Assembly (NCBI GenBank): GCA_016098155.1
Contig: JAAAJB010000522.1
Span: 1-25,505 of the forward strand
Direction of reading: 5' to 3'
DNA: 25,505 bases
Source of the DNA: Actinomortierella ambigua
Taxonomy: Eukaryota > Mortierellomycota > Mortierellomycetes > Mortierellales > Mortierellaceae
Below the pieces are notes generated by a model that saw nothing but the letters and a program-made list of their open reading frames with translations, did no database searches and was not told where the DNA came from. Position 1 is the first letter of the stretch, and each line of letters starts with the position of its first letter. The position numbers were made by a program, and so were the translations under genes. Shown here piece after piece: positions 9,751-18,260 of this stretch.

Positions 9751-10122
9751 ATGCGTTTCGTTCCTACACTTGTTCTGCTTGCTCTGCCATCGTTGGCACT
9801 TGCGGCCTTTGATGTGGCTATTACCAAGGCATGCATCAAGTATGCAGGCTCGGATGACATTATTGTCGATGTGTCGTATAGCTGTTCCGGACTCAGAGAC
9901 ATCAACCAGCTCGAGTTGACGAACAACAATAACATGATGGTAGAATTATTTTTCGATGACAAATGCGATGGGAATCGACATGATATCAAATCTATCACGA
10001 TTGTGGGCTTCACCCCACTTAATGTTGGGGATACAATCTCGCTCGACGCTTCTCTTCTTAATTCCGATAATATTTATATTGGCGAGCCTATCTCGTTGTC
10101 TCCAACCATAGTAAACTGCTAG
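9751..10122 (+). CDS. Small secreted protein, 123 aa, function unknown
   Basis: ATG at 9751 opens a 123-residue frame with a classic signal peptide (MRFVPTLVLLALPSLALA). Cleavage is likely after about residue 18-19. The mature part is about 105 residues, acidic, with five cysteines (KACIK, YSCSG, DKCDG and the final NC are visible), no transmembrane segment and no motif I recognise. The repeated alternation of hydrophobic and polar residues suggests a beta-rich fold. It has its own TATA box and a probable leader intron. A paralogue at 1267-2170 shares the signal peptide, VDVxYSC, VGDTIS and other blocks but is disrupted. Such short, cysteine-containing, duplicated secreted proteins are often effector-like in fungi. 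That is a guess, not shown here. Confidence 0.75.
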   Translation: MRFVPTLVLLALPSLALAAFDVAITKACIKYAGSDDIIVDVSYSCSGLRDINQLELTNNNNMMVELFFDDKCDGNRHDIKSITIVGFTPLNVGDTISLDASLLNSDNIYIGEPISLSPTIVNC

Positions 10123-10129
10123 GTTTCTA

Positions 10130-10890
10130 TTTTCTTTTAAGAAAAAAAAAGGTATATTTTTTATATCCTGATGCTATGTTGGTACAGAAGATACGCCATG
10201 TGGCTACTGGGACCCACGGATTTCGGGGGGAAATGAAAATAAAAAGTTTCGAAAGCATACATAGAGCAACATTGGTGACATGGAGCGAACCAGATACAAA
10301 AAAAGGCGGTGGAGGGAGAGGGACTAAAGGCTACGCTGCGGGCCATCGTTCCATTCTTGCTAGGCCACAATCTCACGAGCAGGTCTTTCTTGATCCTATC
10401 TGCCAGCTGCTTTCTAACCGTTACTTTGCGTGGCACGGGGAGCGTTGAATTATCCTCCCCTCACGCCGCAACCTCAAAGACTGCTGTTCTGCATGGTCTG
10501 TCTCGCAACGCGGTCTACCTCAACCCAGAGTCAGCAGTCCACTCGAAGAGCTTTGCTTTAGTGCAATAGGATATGGAAATGGACTCACGATCTACCCAAC
10601 TGGATCCGCCAGGATACATGCGAGAGGAGGCGGCTCAACGCGAGACTAGTTCTTTGAATCATGCATTTCGCAACCATTCCTATATATTATACCCTGGACT
10701 CCCTCATCCTTTTTCGCCATTCACAGCATCATTCAGCATGTCTCACGACTCACGAGTTCCATCATTGATGGCGTTCTTCAATACAGCTATAGATAATGTT
10801 ATAGAACGAAAGTAGCGAATCCGGGGCCTAATTCTATGACGTAACAGAACTACTGGCCGGCGCCACTTTCAGAATCCTACCCGGAGGTAA
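10130..10890. other. Duplicated non-coding flank
   Basis: Positions 10220-10650 match 2280-2660 of unit A. A TATA-like run (TATATATTATA) lies near 10680-10692 and is followed on the plus strand by a short frame (10738-10815, MSHDSRVPSLMAFF). No credible gene could be assembled on either strand. Confidence 0.35.
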
Positions 10891-10895
10891 GACAT

Positions 10896-10913
10896 AGGTG
10901 TTTGCGTACACCT
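10896..10913. other. Perfect 6-bp stem hairpin downstream of the Fanzor gene
   Basis: AGGTGT and ACACCT flank a 6-base loop, 100 bp beyond the Fanzor stop codon on its 3' side. A weaker TGGC/GCCA hairpin lies near 10853-10864. Guide RNAs of TnpB and Fanzor proteins are commonly encoded in this 3' flank, but nothing here proves one. Confidence 0.3.
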
Positions 10914-11012
10914 CAATGTGAAAAATGAGAGGAGTGAAAGCAAGAGAAAACTAGATAGCAATCGACCTTCATGACACATGCCATGATCTTGAGCGAGAGT
11001 GTCTTTAGCCAT

Positions 11013-14000
11013 CTACACAGTTGGCCCTTCGTCAACATCCATGGTGCTTGCCTTGACTGTGCGTGCTGTGGTAGAACGTGCAACCTTCTTGCCTGTGGTC
11101 GTTTTGGTCCGCGTGTCCTGTGCTTCTTGGTTGACCTGCTGGTCGTCATGCCGACGTTTTCGACTGCCGCTAGCCCGAGGGTCATCCCTGGTCGGGCCAC
11201 CGCCACGCTCTAGCCATGGGAAATGGCCGTCCTTATCCACAGGATGCAGGTACAAGGGACGCTCTTGTTTCTCGACGTGGCTACGCAGGATGTTGGCCAT
11301 ATTATGGCCTCCCATCACGTCGCGGTGCATGCTCTTTCGACACGTCCCACAGTACAAACGCCGGATGGACTTGGTCTGCGCAACAAACTCGTTGCATGTG
11401 GGGCATTTTTTGGACGTGTAGTATTCTTCGACCCCTACTACAAGGTACCCAAGAGCTCGGGCCTGTGAAAACAATGCAAGAGGAGCATGACGGTTAGCAG
11501 AGCAGGAAAGCAGTTTAAATAGCAACCTTAGATTAGTCGATGGATACCTACTTTCTGCACGAAAAAGGCCTGGAAGCTACTATGCAAGGATGTCATTCTC
11601 GAGGTGCTCTTAAAGTCTCCCATGCCAATACCAATGACGACTTTGTTTTCAACCGCCTTCTTCTCGCCTATTGTTCCCCCAACCATCCGAAGCAGAGAGT
11701 CGGCCAGACGATGAAACTCTTGGGCTCTTGCGGACTTTGCCATGTTCTTGTACCTTTTGAACTTGAACTGATGACCGTTGTAGAACTTGTCCAGATGTGC
11801 CCTGTTCGCCGCGCGGACTCTGCAATGGCCAGCGATGCTGGCATTGGGGCCACGAAGTGGGGGGAGCGATGACTCGATCGTGTTAATGCACAGGGTCTCA
11901 GATAGCGTTGTCTCCGCGCTGCTGGTGGAAGGTTGGTTGATTCGGGGTGCTGTTATCGACTGAGCGCTGGAGGTGGAGTGACGCGGAAATGGCTTCAAGT
12001 CGACACCCTTTTGCTTCTCCATCCAACTTCGGTGATGTAGCGAAGGCTGTGCAACCGCCTTTTGCTTGGCGACTAGGTTGATGAACCGCCGACGTCCCGC
12101 ACGACTAGTGCGCCTCTTGCCTTTGCCGCTCCCTCTCTTGCGCCGGCCTCGGCTGCCGCGTCGTCTCTTCTTCTTGCGACGCCCCTTGTGGATCCGCGGG
12201 TTCTTGTCCGGCGGAAGGTGCGCGTAGGCTCCTACTACAAAGGCCTGGCCCAGGTCTATGCCCAAGTAGGATACTTTGTCATGCTCGTCGGATGAGCACC
12301 CAAGCAGACGCTCAACATCGTCCATGGTCTTGAAAACGTTGCGCACCTCCGTCAAGTAGTCGCTCGTGCCGGCGGTGGTGGTGAGAAGCCTGTCTGGCAG
12401 CAAACTTGGATCGTATCTCTTGTACTTGACTGAGTTAAGCTCCCGAAGCTTAAACGCAAGTAGTTGCAGCTGGTAACCATCCGTGCGGATTGATCCGCGT
12501 AAAAAGTAGCCTTTTTCTTCGTAAGACTGTGGATCGGACTCTCGGTCACGGAGGGTATTGATGTGAGACCGGATCTCAGAGCGTTCAACAACCTTGACCG
12601 CGGCGGCGATACCAGCATCTTTCCTCGCACGTCCCTTAAGGCGCTCGCCAGTTGTTGTTTTTGGATCCACAGGTGCGATGAGACGCTTGATGAACAGTCC
12701 TGGTGGTCGGAGTGGCAGCCAACAATTTGTGAGATAAGTCTGAGCCATTGGACGCGATTGGTCGGAGTATCCAACTAGGTGCTGAAGGAAAGGAAGAAGA
12801 TCAGCTCGCTTGTGGAAAAAGGCTGCTAATTCAAGCTCTGTAAAGGTCATAAATCCATGTTCTTCGGAAGAGAGGGGAGCGAGACACCACGGATGACCAA
12901 GGATGGTGTTTGCATCGACAAATATTTGGATCGCTGGCCTTCGAGCTGTTAGATCGACGGAGTGATTGCTTGAGAGCTTTCCCTTTGTAATCATAGTCTC
13001 GATCTATGCAAAAAGGGGGGGGGGTGAACGAAGTCAAGTAATTGAGGAAAGGATAGATACCTTCTCCGAGCAACAACATACATAGCAAGAGACAGCACAG
13101 ATGATACTTTAACTTTTCCGACAATGTATCGGCTCCTTTCTTATAGTGTCTTGTAAGTTCAGCAGAGAGCTGTGAAGACACGGATCTCACCAAAAACGTC
13201 GGCGTGTACTCTTTGATGGTTCTAGACAACTGCCCATTTGTCAACGCATCCTTCTCCAGGTGGCCGAAGTCCTGTAAGCGACGGACAAAGGCTTTGATGG
13301 CTGCTGCGACCTCGCCCTTATTTGATATATTTCCAGAGTACAGGTACATTAGCACACCTCGGATGAACGGGGCATTAGATCCGTCATCCGTACCATCTTC
13401 AATGGAGCCGCTGTTCTCATCCGTCTCTTGGCCGAGTCTTGGACAGAGACTGTCTAGTATGGCTTGGTCTTCAGGGCCGAGAGTTGTCACAGGAAGAAGA
13501 GGCCGAGGATCGTCGGGCGAGCTCCGTGGGTAAAAGACATCCTCGAGAAACAGACCGATGAGTTGCTGAGAATATATTTTTGTCTCCCAGGCTACCTTCA
13601 CCGCGCCGCGGATGCATTCTATTACCGATTTGGTAATTCGGTCCTCGTCGAATTCAATAGAGGTGGCTGCGGTCTGGATCTCTTCCTTGATGGCGGTGCG
13701 GATGTTTTTGGACATTCTCCCAGGATTCAAGGTGACGATCGGGTGTTCAAAACCCAGCTCGGACATGACCTTTTTTCGTTCGAATGGGTCTGCGCCATCG
13801 ATTACCGGTCTCACGGGTGTCGGCTTCTTCGCGGGATGTGGTTGTATAGGCTTCTCGGTTCCTTCCTTCCAGGGCTTCAGGACGTATTGTAGCGAGATAT
13901 CTGGCGGCGGGCGCTCTTCTGTTGGTTCGTAGCGGACCTTTGGGGTGTATCTGCGACGATATTGATGGGCCCTCGCTGGGTTGGGATGGTCAACTGCCAC

Positions 14001-14058
14001 AAAGGGATTGGTGCGCTCGGGCACCGTATCGCGCCTCGACTCTTCCCCGTGCGCGGCC
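11013..14058 (-). CDS. Fanzor (eukaryotic TnpB-like RNA-guided nuclease) with N-terminal linker
   Basis: Exons: 14058 to about 13061 or 13108; about 12945 or 12968 to 11552; and 11462-11013. The last intron (11463-11551, 89 bp) is GT-AG with a CTAAC branch site. An ATG at 12994 could also start a separate Fanzor. Motifs in order: a family block EKGYFLRGSIRTDGYQLQ; RuvC-I YLGIDLGQAFVVGA with Asp at about 12254-12256; a very basic stretch (12086-12190); NLVAKQKAV; VVIGIGMGDF, where TnpB would have the RuvC-II Glu; VEEYYTSKKC, with the displaced Glu typical of Fanzors (about 11424-11426); a zinc ribbon CPTC...CGTC; and RuvC-III RDVMGGHNMANI (Asp at about 11319-11321). After the ribbon come SRKRRHDD, a likely nuclear signal, and a low-complexity tail. 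Family proteins cut DNA guided by an RNA. Activity of this copy is inferred. It is joined by phase-matched introns to the XPG-like exons upstream. Confidence 0.88.
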
Positions 14059-14164
14059 CTATTGACAACGCACACAATGATACAGACGTATCAAGAACTG
14101 ATCAGCATTTACCCTTCTTGTCTTAGCACGGTATGTGAACATGAATATAAAGGATGTCTCATAC

Positions 14165-15325
14165 CTCTTGTCTCTTCTGGATTTGTATTGCTCCTTCTTA
14201 AAAACACCAAAGGCAACCATGAACTGGGACATTCTCTTGGAAAGTGATGCATACGCATCCTCCACGGAGTTTGCATCACCATCAGCAGGAACAGATGATC
14301 TGACAGTCTGCTGGAGTCTGACGAAAACGTTGATCGCATCAGCATACGAATGCTCTGTCCATTGCGTAATCTCCTTGTCTGTCTGCCGCTTGACTTGAGG
14401 ATGGGCGAGGTATTGCTGAACGATACCGACTTCTCCTGCACAGTGAAAGCAGAAAAGAGAATGAGGAGTGAGAGCCTTGGTGTGAGAGACAAAGAAATAA
14501 AAGTATGAAATAAACTAGAAGGCCGAACTAGATATTTACCTTCATTTCCAGCAGGCAAGCCCTTGATGATCTTGAGATTTGTCTCAAACGCCAGATGCGG
14601 GATGTTGGGCACGTAGTCGTTGTCACTTAGGATAGCGAGGGCCGTGAGTTGTATGGCAGACAAGCCAAGAGCTTCGAGAACGGCGGTCTTCTCGTACGGG
14701 ACATATCGTCGCGATCTGTAGGAGCCGAGCGGGCGCCAGAGGACGGGAATAGTGCTGTAGAAGAGCAGGTCGCTATCGCAGGAAACGACCGCGTCCTCTG
14801 GCTGGCACTCTGCAGCGATTCGGACGTCCGCCTCCGTGTCGCACAGGACAACGTGGTACCCTTTTCCTGCCATGAAACGAACGAATGAGCGACGTTGCTC
14901 CAGAGGCCAGTGGAATGCCTGTCGAAGGGACTTGTTGGCGTTTGTGATATGATGCTTGCGTATTCTTTGTCGAGCGTCAAGACGCGTCTCAAGAATGCGA
15001 ACGCTCTCGTCGGCCTTCAACAGGGCTTCCGGCGGGTCAGGTTGCGGAGGGTGCATGTCTGCTCTTTCTCGGAGGATGGGTGACCATCGACATAGATGTG
15101 CATGTCTTCCTTCTAACCCATTCGGAGTAACAACTGCTCAAGTTTTGCATGGGCTTCATCAAGATTGGACCCGGAGCCATAAAAGTGGCGGATTGGTGTG
15201 TTGTGCGTCGCGCACAAATCAACGAGCATTCTGGAGTTGTCCGAACTGAAGGAGATTCTGTCCTGTGCTTAAGATTTAAGGCGTCCCTTCTTTCGTAGGG
15301 CCTTGAAAGCATTTTTCACCCCCAT
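14165..15325 (-). pseudogene. XPG/FEN1-like nuclease domain, 5' half of the Fanzor locus, apparently damaged
   Basis: Exons 15325-14540 and 14435-14165 splice (introns 14436-14539 and 14059-14164, phases 1 and 2) into the linker-Fanzor frame, so both domains belong to one gene. The start MGVKNAFKALRKKG resembles the XPG N-terminus. RMLVDLCA supplies the first acidic residue and MHIYVDG a core strand. CDTEADVRIA and SCDSDLL are the XPG-I acidic cluster, and SDNDYVPNI sits in a helix-hairpin region. The ancestral frame has stops at 15269-15271 (TAA) and 15113-15115 (TAG) and a missing base near 15024-15030. Two short GT-AG introns (15263-15319, 57 bp; 15059-15117, 59 bp) would restore an open frame but would remove the MGVK helix and the YVDG strand. 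An internal ATG at 15056 is a third option. XPG relatives cut flapped or branched DNA. Confidence 0.72.
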
Positions 15326-15359
15326 ATTGATGCGTGGTTGCTGGATGGCACTTTCCTAA

Positions 15360-15375
15360 GGCACTGGTTCGAATC
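15360..15375. repeat. 16-bp sequence shared with the MITE
   Basis: GGCACTGGTTCGAATC here is identical to the complement of 1631-1646 inside the hAT MITE. It lies 35 bp upstream of the XPG-Fanzor start codon. It contains a B-box-like core, but the flanks do not fold as a tRNA. Confidence 0.4.
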
Positions 15376-15420
15376 AGAACTGGCGTAGCTTGCATGGGTC
15401 GCCACTTTATCACATGACGA

Positions 15421-15714
15421 CTACCGCGGTACAGGGCTCGGCGGTATACCGTGACCGCCAAGTTCTGGAGTTGACGGTAACATAGTTGTCGGTAACAGAC
15501 ACTCATATGCGTACAAGAAGTAGGGGATATTCCTAAGGGTAGCCGACACATCAAAGTTGTTGACCGTTTTGGCAACGGCGATCTGATATCGATGGAACAT
15601 CTGGCTCACATTGTGCTCGTTAAGAATGTAATTGTGAACCGTAAAGGTCACAGGATCCAAGAACAGTTTCGCTTCCAGGCCACTGTCCGAGGAGAGACTC
15701 GAACTTTGACCCAT
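15421..15714 (-). CDS. Hypothetical protein fragment, 97 aa
   Basis: An ATG-started frame on the minus strand with ordinary protein composition (DPVTFTVHNYILNEHN, FHRYQIAVAKTVNNFD, LRNIPYFLYAYECLLP). It ends about 95 bp before the XPG-Fanzor start codon on the same strand. No motif recognised. It may be an exon of a gene whose other parts are lost, or a chance frame. Confidence 0.35.
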   Translation of the reverse strand: MGQSSSLSSDSGLEAKLFLDPVTFTVHNYILNEHNVSQMFHRYQIAVAKTVNNFDVSATLRNIPYFLYAYECLLPTTMLPSTPELGGHGIPPSPVPR

Positions 15715-15719
15715 GTCGT

Positions 15720-16180
15720 GTTTGGGAGGGCAGCGTGGACGAAAATGAGGGCGTGCATGAAGGCGTGCGTGACCATGGCGAGAGTTCAGAAGGGGAATAA
15801 GAGATGGATTGCTCTTCAGGCACTACAGGCTGTGCCAGTTGACCTACTGCAAAAGGGAACAGTATAAAAGCCAACGAGAAGCACAATCAGTGTCATACTC
15901 ACATGGACCCACAGTTTGTGCAGCGAGTACTCTCAGTATCACATACCGGCTAGGGGGTTTCGCTTCTTTTCACCTGCTTGGTGTTTGCTGCCTACATTGA
16001 GGTTCTTGAGTTTCGTGCCTAGAGGAAATTATCATGCAAGGGTTATAATCGGCCTCACAGCCCGGTCTGACACAGCCCGGAGGCCATAGAAACAAAAGAC
16101 TCGCCCCCCTCCTTGCTATTGCTATGTGTCCTCCTCCTTGAGGTCTCGAGGGGGGCAGAAATATTCTCATACAAATGCCT
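15720..16180. other. No recognisable gene
   Basis: Only short overlapping frames on both strands and a polypurine run near 16130-16160. Nothing supported. Confidence 0.4.
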
Positions 16181-16185
16181 CTTTG

Positions 16186-16797
16186 TTATCCTTGCAGACC
16201 GCGAATCGTCCGAAGACGTAAGAGTAGTGTCAGGTTGCTTGCCATGAATGAGTTCCTCTCGAAGTTGGTAGCTGTGGAAGTTGAGGTGGCAATGCGATCC
16301 TCCTGATAAAGTATCCATATTAGCTCAGAGTAGAGGTAACATATAACAATATCGCGCTCGCTGCAATCGCTTTCATACCTCAGGCGCGAGAAGATCCATG
16401 CTCAACTTGATAAGCTCGGATCCCTTGAGCAATCCGGTGATCTGTAGCTTATTGCGCTCCTTGTCCACAATGTTCTGGATGCTCAGCTTTTTCTGTCTCT
16501 TTGTCAACGTGAGTAGCGGGTCGCCCATTCTTTGAAATCGTCCTCCTATGAAACACATCAAATATGACATGAGTCTTCGATAGCATGCTCAGCGAGCTTT
16601 GCAAGCTCGCAGTTGCTGGTAGCTTTCAGTGATGCATGGAGAGCGTCTAGAGCCGCGCTCTCCATGGAGAGGCTGGATGCCTCAAAGAACTCTTGCGCTA
16701 ATTGTTTAACATTTTTGTGTGGTGCGTTCTGCAATATGAACTCGTCTCTCGCTCTGCGAAGATCAACAGAGGAGGCAGGCCGACCAGCTGCTGACAT
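16186..16797 (-). CDS. Hypothetical protein, multi-exon, helical, not recognised
   Basis: ATG at 16797 opens 79 residues rich in Ala/Leu/Glu (LRRARDEFILQNAPHKN, KQLAQEFFEASS), predicted mostly helical. A second coding block at about 16570-16379 (LTKRQKKLSIQNIVDKERNK, GLLKGSELIKLSMDLLAPE) ends in a good donor (GAG then GTATGA). It joins in phase 0 across a 75-bp intron (16303-16378, branch GCTAAT, acceptor TATCAG) to 16302-16186, which ends in TAA. The link between the first and second blocks is unclear: the first frame ends at TGA near 16558, the second is shifted by one, and no normal intron fits. Either a frameshift has occurred or these are two genes. Confidence 0.45.
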
Positions 16798-16799
16798 AT

Positions 16800-17390
16800 C
16801 CTAAATCTCGAAAAAGGGAAAGTTGAAAGGGGCAGTCAGCCCAATGCGAGTTGAATGACGCGACAAGTGCTAATGTGAGGGGAGAGAGATGCATTGGCTT
16901 GGATGGAAACCTTGCTAACCAGCAGTATAACTCAATTCGAATTCGAGCGCAAGGTGGCAGACCTTTACAAGAGTCAAGGTGCTGCAAACCATCAATGTCA
17001 GGTAAAAGGCCTCTCCATGACAACGACATGAAATGAAGAACAGTGGATCCGGCGAGCCGCCTTGAACGGGATTACACCGAACGCCCATTGTTCTTCAGCC
17101 CTGTACCTCACATCGGTTACAAATCCGTGTCTGTGGAAGGGATGCGGTACTGGGGTGCTTACCATTGAAAATGGGGAAGTAGAGAAAGGTTATTTCTCCT
17201 TTTTCGGTCTTTTGAATTTGGACTAAAAATGAAACCCTCGCTCCATTTTTTCTTTGATTCGCCTTCACACCTAGACCCAATACTCGCTTGGTGTGAAAGG
17301 TGTACCTAGAGGATTGCGTAGGTATGGAATGTGTAACCAAAGAGTTGCTGTGGTGCCCAAGAGCACTGTGATGCTGTATAACAATTGAGT
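16800..17390. other. No recognisable gene
   Basis: Frames such as 17340-17095 (minus, 81 aa) and 17029-16763 (minus) have no recognisable motif. An AG acceptor-like site (GATTTAG) just upstream of 16797 could belong to an earlier exon of the neighbouring hypothetical gene, but no donor could be chosen. Confidence 0.35.
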
Positions 17391-17394
17391 TGCG

Positions 17395-18255
17395 CGGTGT
17401 GATATTTGTACAGGGGCAGATGCTGTATAAATCCGACTCAATGGGTCAAAGAGTGGACTGCAAGTTCATATTTTGAGACAAGATTAGATTTTATTTCTCG
17501 TGCTCTCGCAGGGACCTTAATCGGGCTTTCGCATCCTCATGGCCCTGTTCAGCAGCCTTGCTGTACAACGCTACTGCCTTCTTAAGATTCTTCACCACTC
17601 CGAGGCCTCTTTCATACATTCGACCAAGGCTAAATGTCCTCTGTAGGCTCCATGCTTGTACAATAAGACAACATCGGAGAGATCGGTGTCTGTTCGGCGG
17701 CTGCGGTAGTAAGAACTAGTCAGCCATGCGATGTGAGAAAATGCATTTGGCACACTGCCTTCATTTGCCTCCCGAAACAAACGAAGAGCCTCATCACTAT
17801 CAGGGTCCACCGAGAGGCCAAGCTCATACATCGAGCCGAGGTTGAATAGCGCTGGTAGGTGATGCTGGTCAGCGCTCCGACTATACCATAGGAATGCCAA
17901 CTGATCGCTCTGTTCAACTCCTTTGCCTAATCGTATAGTCTTCCAACGCCGTATTGTGCCTCGGCGTTCCCTTGTTCGGCTGCTTTGGTCAACCACTTGG
18001 ACCGACTCCTTGGCCACTCATATACATCAATCCAAGAGACCTTTGTGCCCTGACATGGCCTTGCTCTGCTGCCATGGTGTACCACTTGAGTGCTTCGACC
18101 TTGCTCTCTTCAACACCGTCACCATTCTCATGCATCAAGCCAAGGTAGAATTGAGCAGCCTTGACCCCTTGCTCTGCTGCCTTGGTGGACCATTGGCCTG
18201 TAATGGAACTCCGACCGTACTTTAACGAAATCCCCTGCTCGACTGCCTTGGATCG
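17395..18255 (-). pseudogene. Relic of the lost C-terminal tail of the first kinase-Sel1 gene
   Basis: Downstream of the stop at 18261 the sequence keeps matching the C-terminal 280 residues of the second kinase-Sel1 gene (22329 to about 23110). Examples are FLWYSRSADQHHLPALFNLGSMYELGLSVDPDSDEALRLF (here with one change from the partner), a shortened tail without FEKRGPND, and the final repeat and 3' flank (17395-17520 matching 22226-22345). It contains frame changes and stops, for example near 17930-18010 and in the final repeat near 17590. So the truncation of the first gene is recent enough for the former tail to remain readable. Confidence 0.75.
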
Positions 18256-18260
18256 ACTGC

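Larger units (their letters stand above)
5842..10650 (+). repeat. Duplication unit B (parent-like copy of unit A)
   Basis: This is the better preserved partner of the direct duplication at 1-2660. It carries the intact IleRS 5' two-thirds (minus strand), a hAT relic, the complete secreted-protein gene and its conserved 3' flank. The blocks at 10220-10650 and 2280-2660 match despite having no recognisable gene, which shows that the duplication extended past the secreted-protein gene. Confidence 0.8.

Noticed and set aside
15300..15400. Possible tRNA gene around GGTTCGAATC
   Set aside because: The T-stem does not pair and no acceptor or anticodon stem could be found, so only the shared 16-mer is reported.
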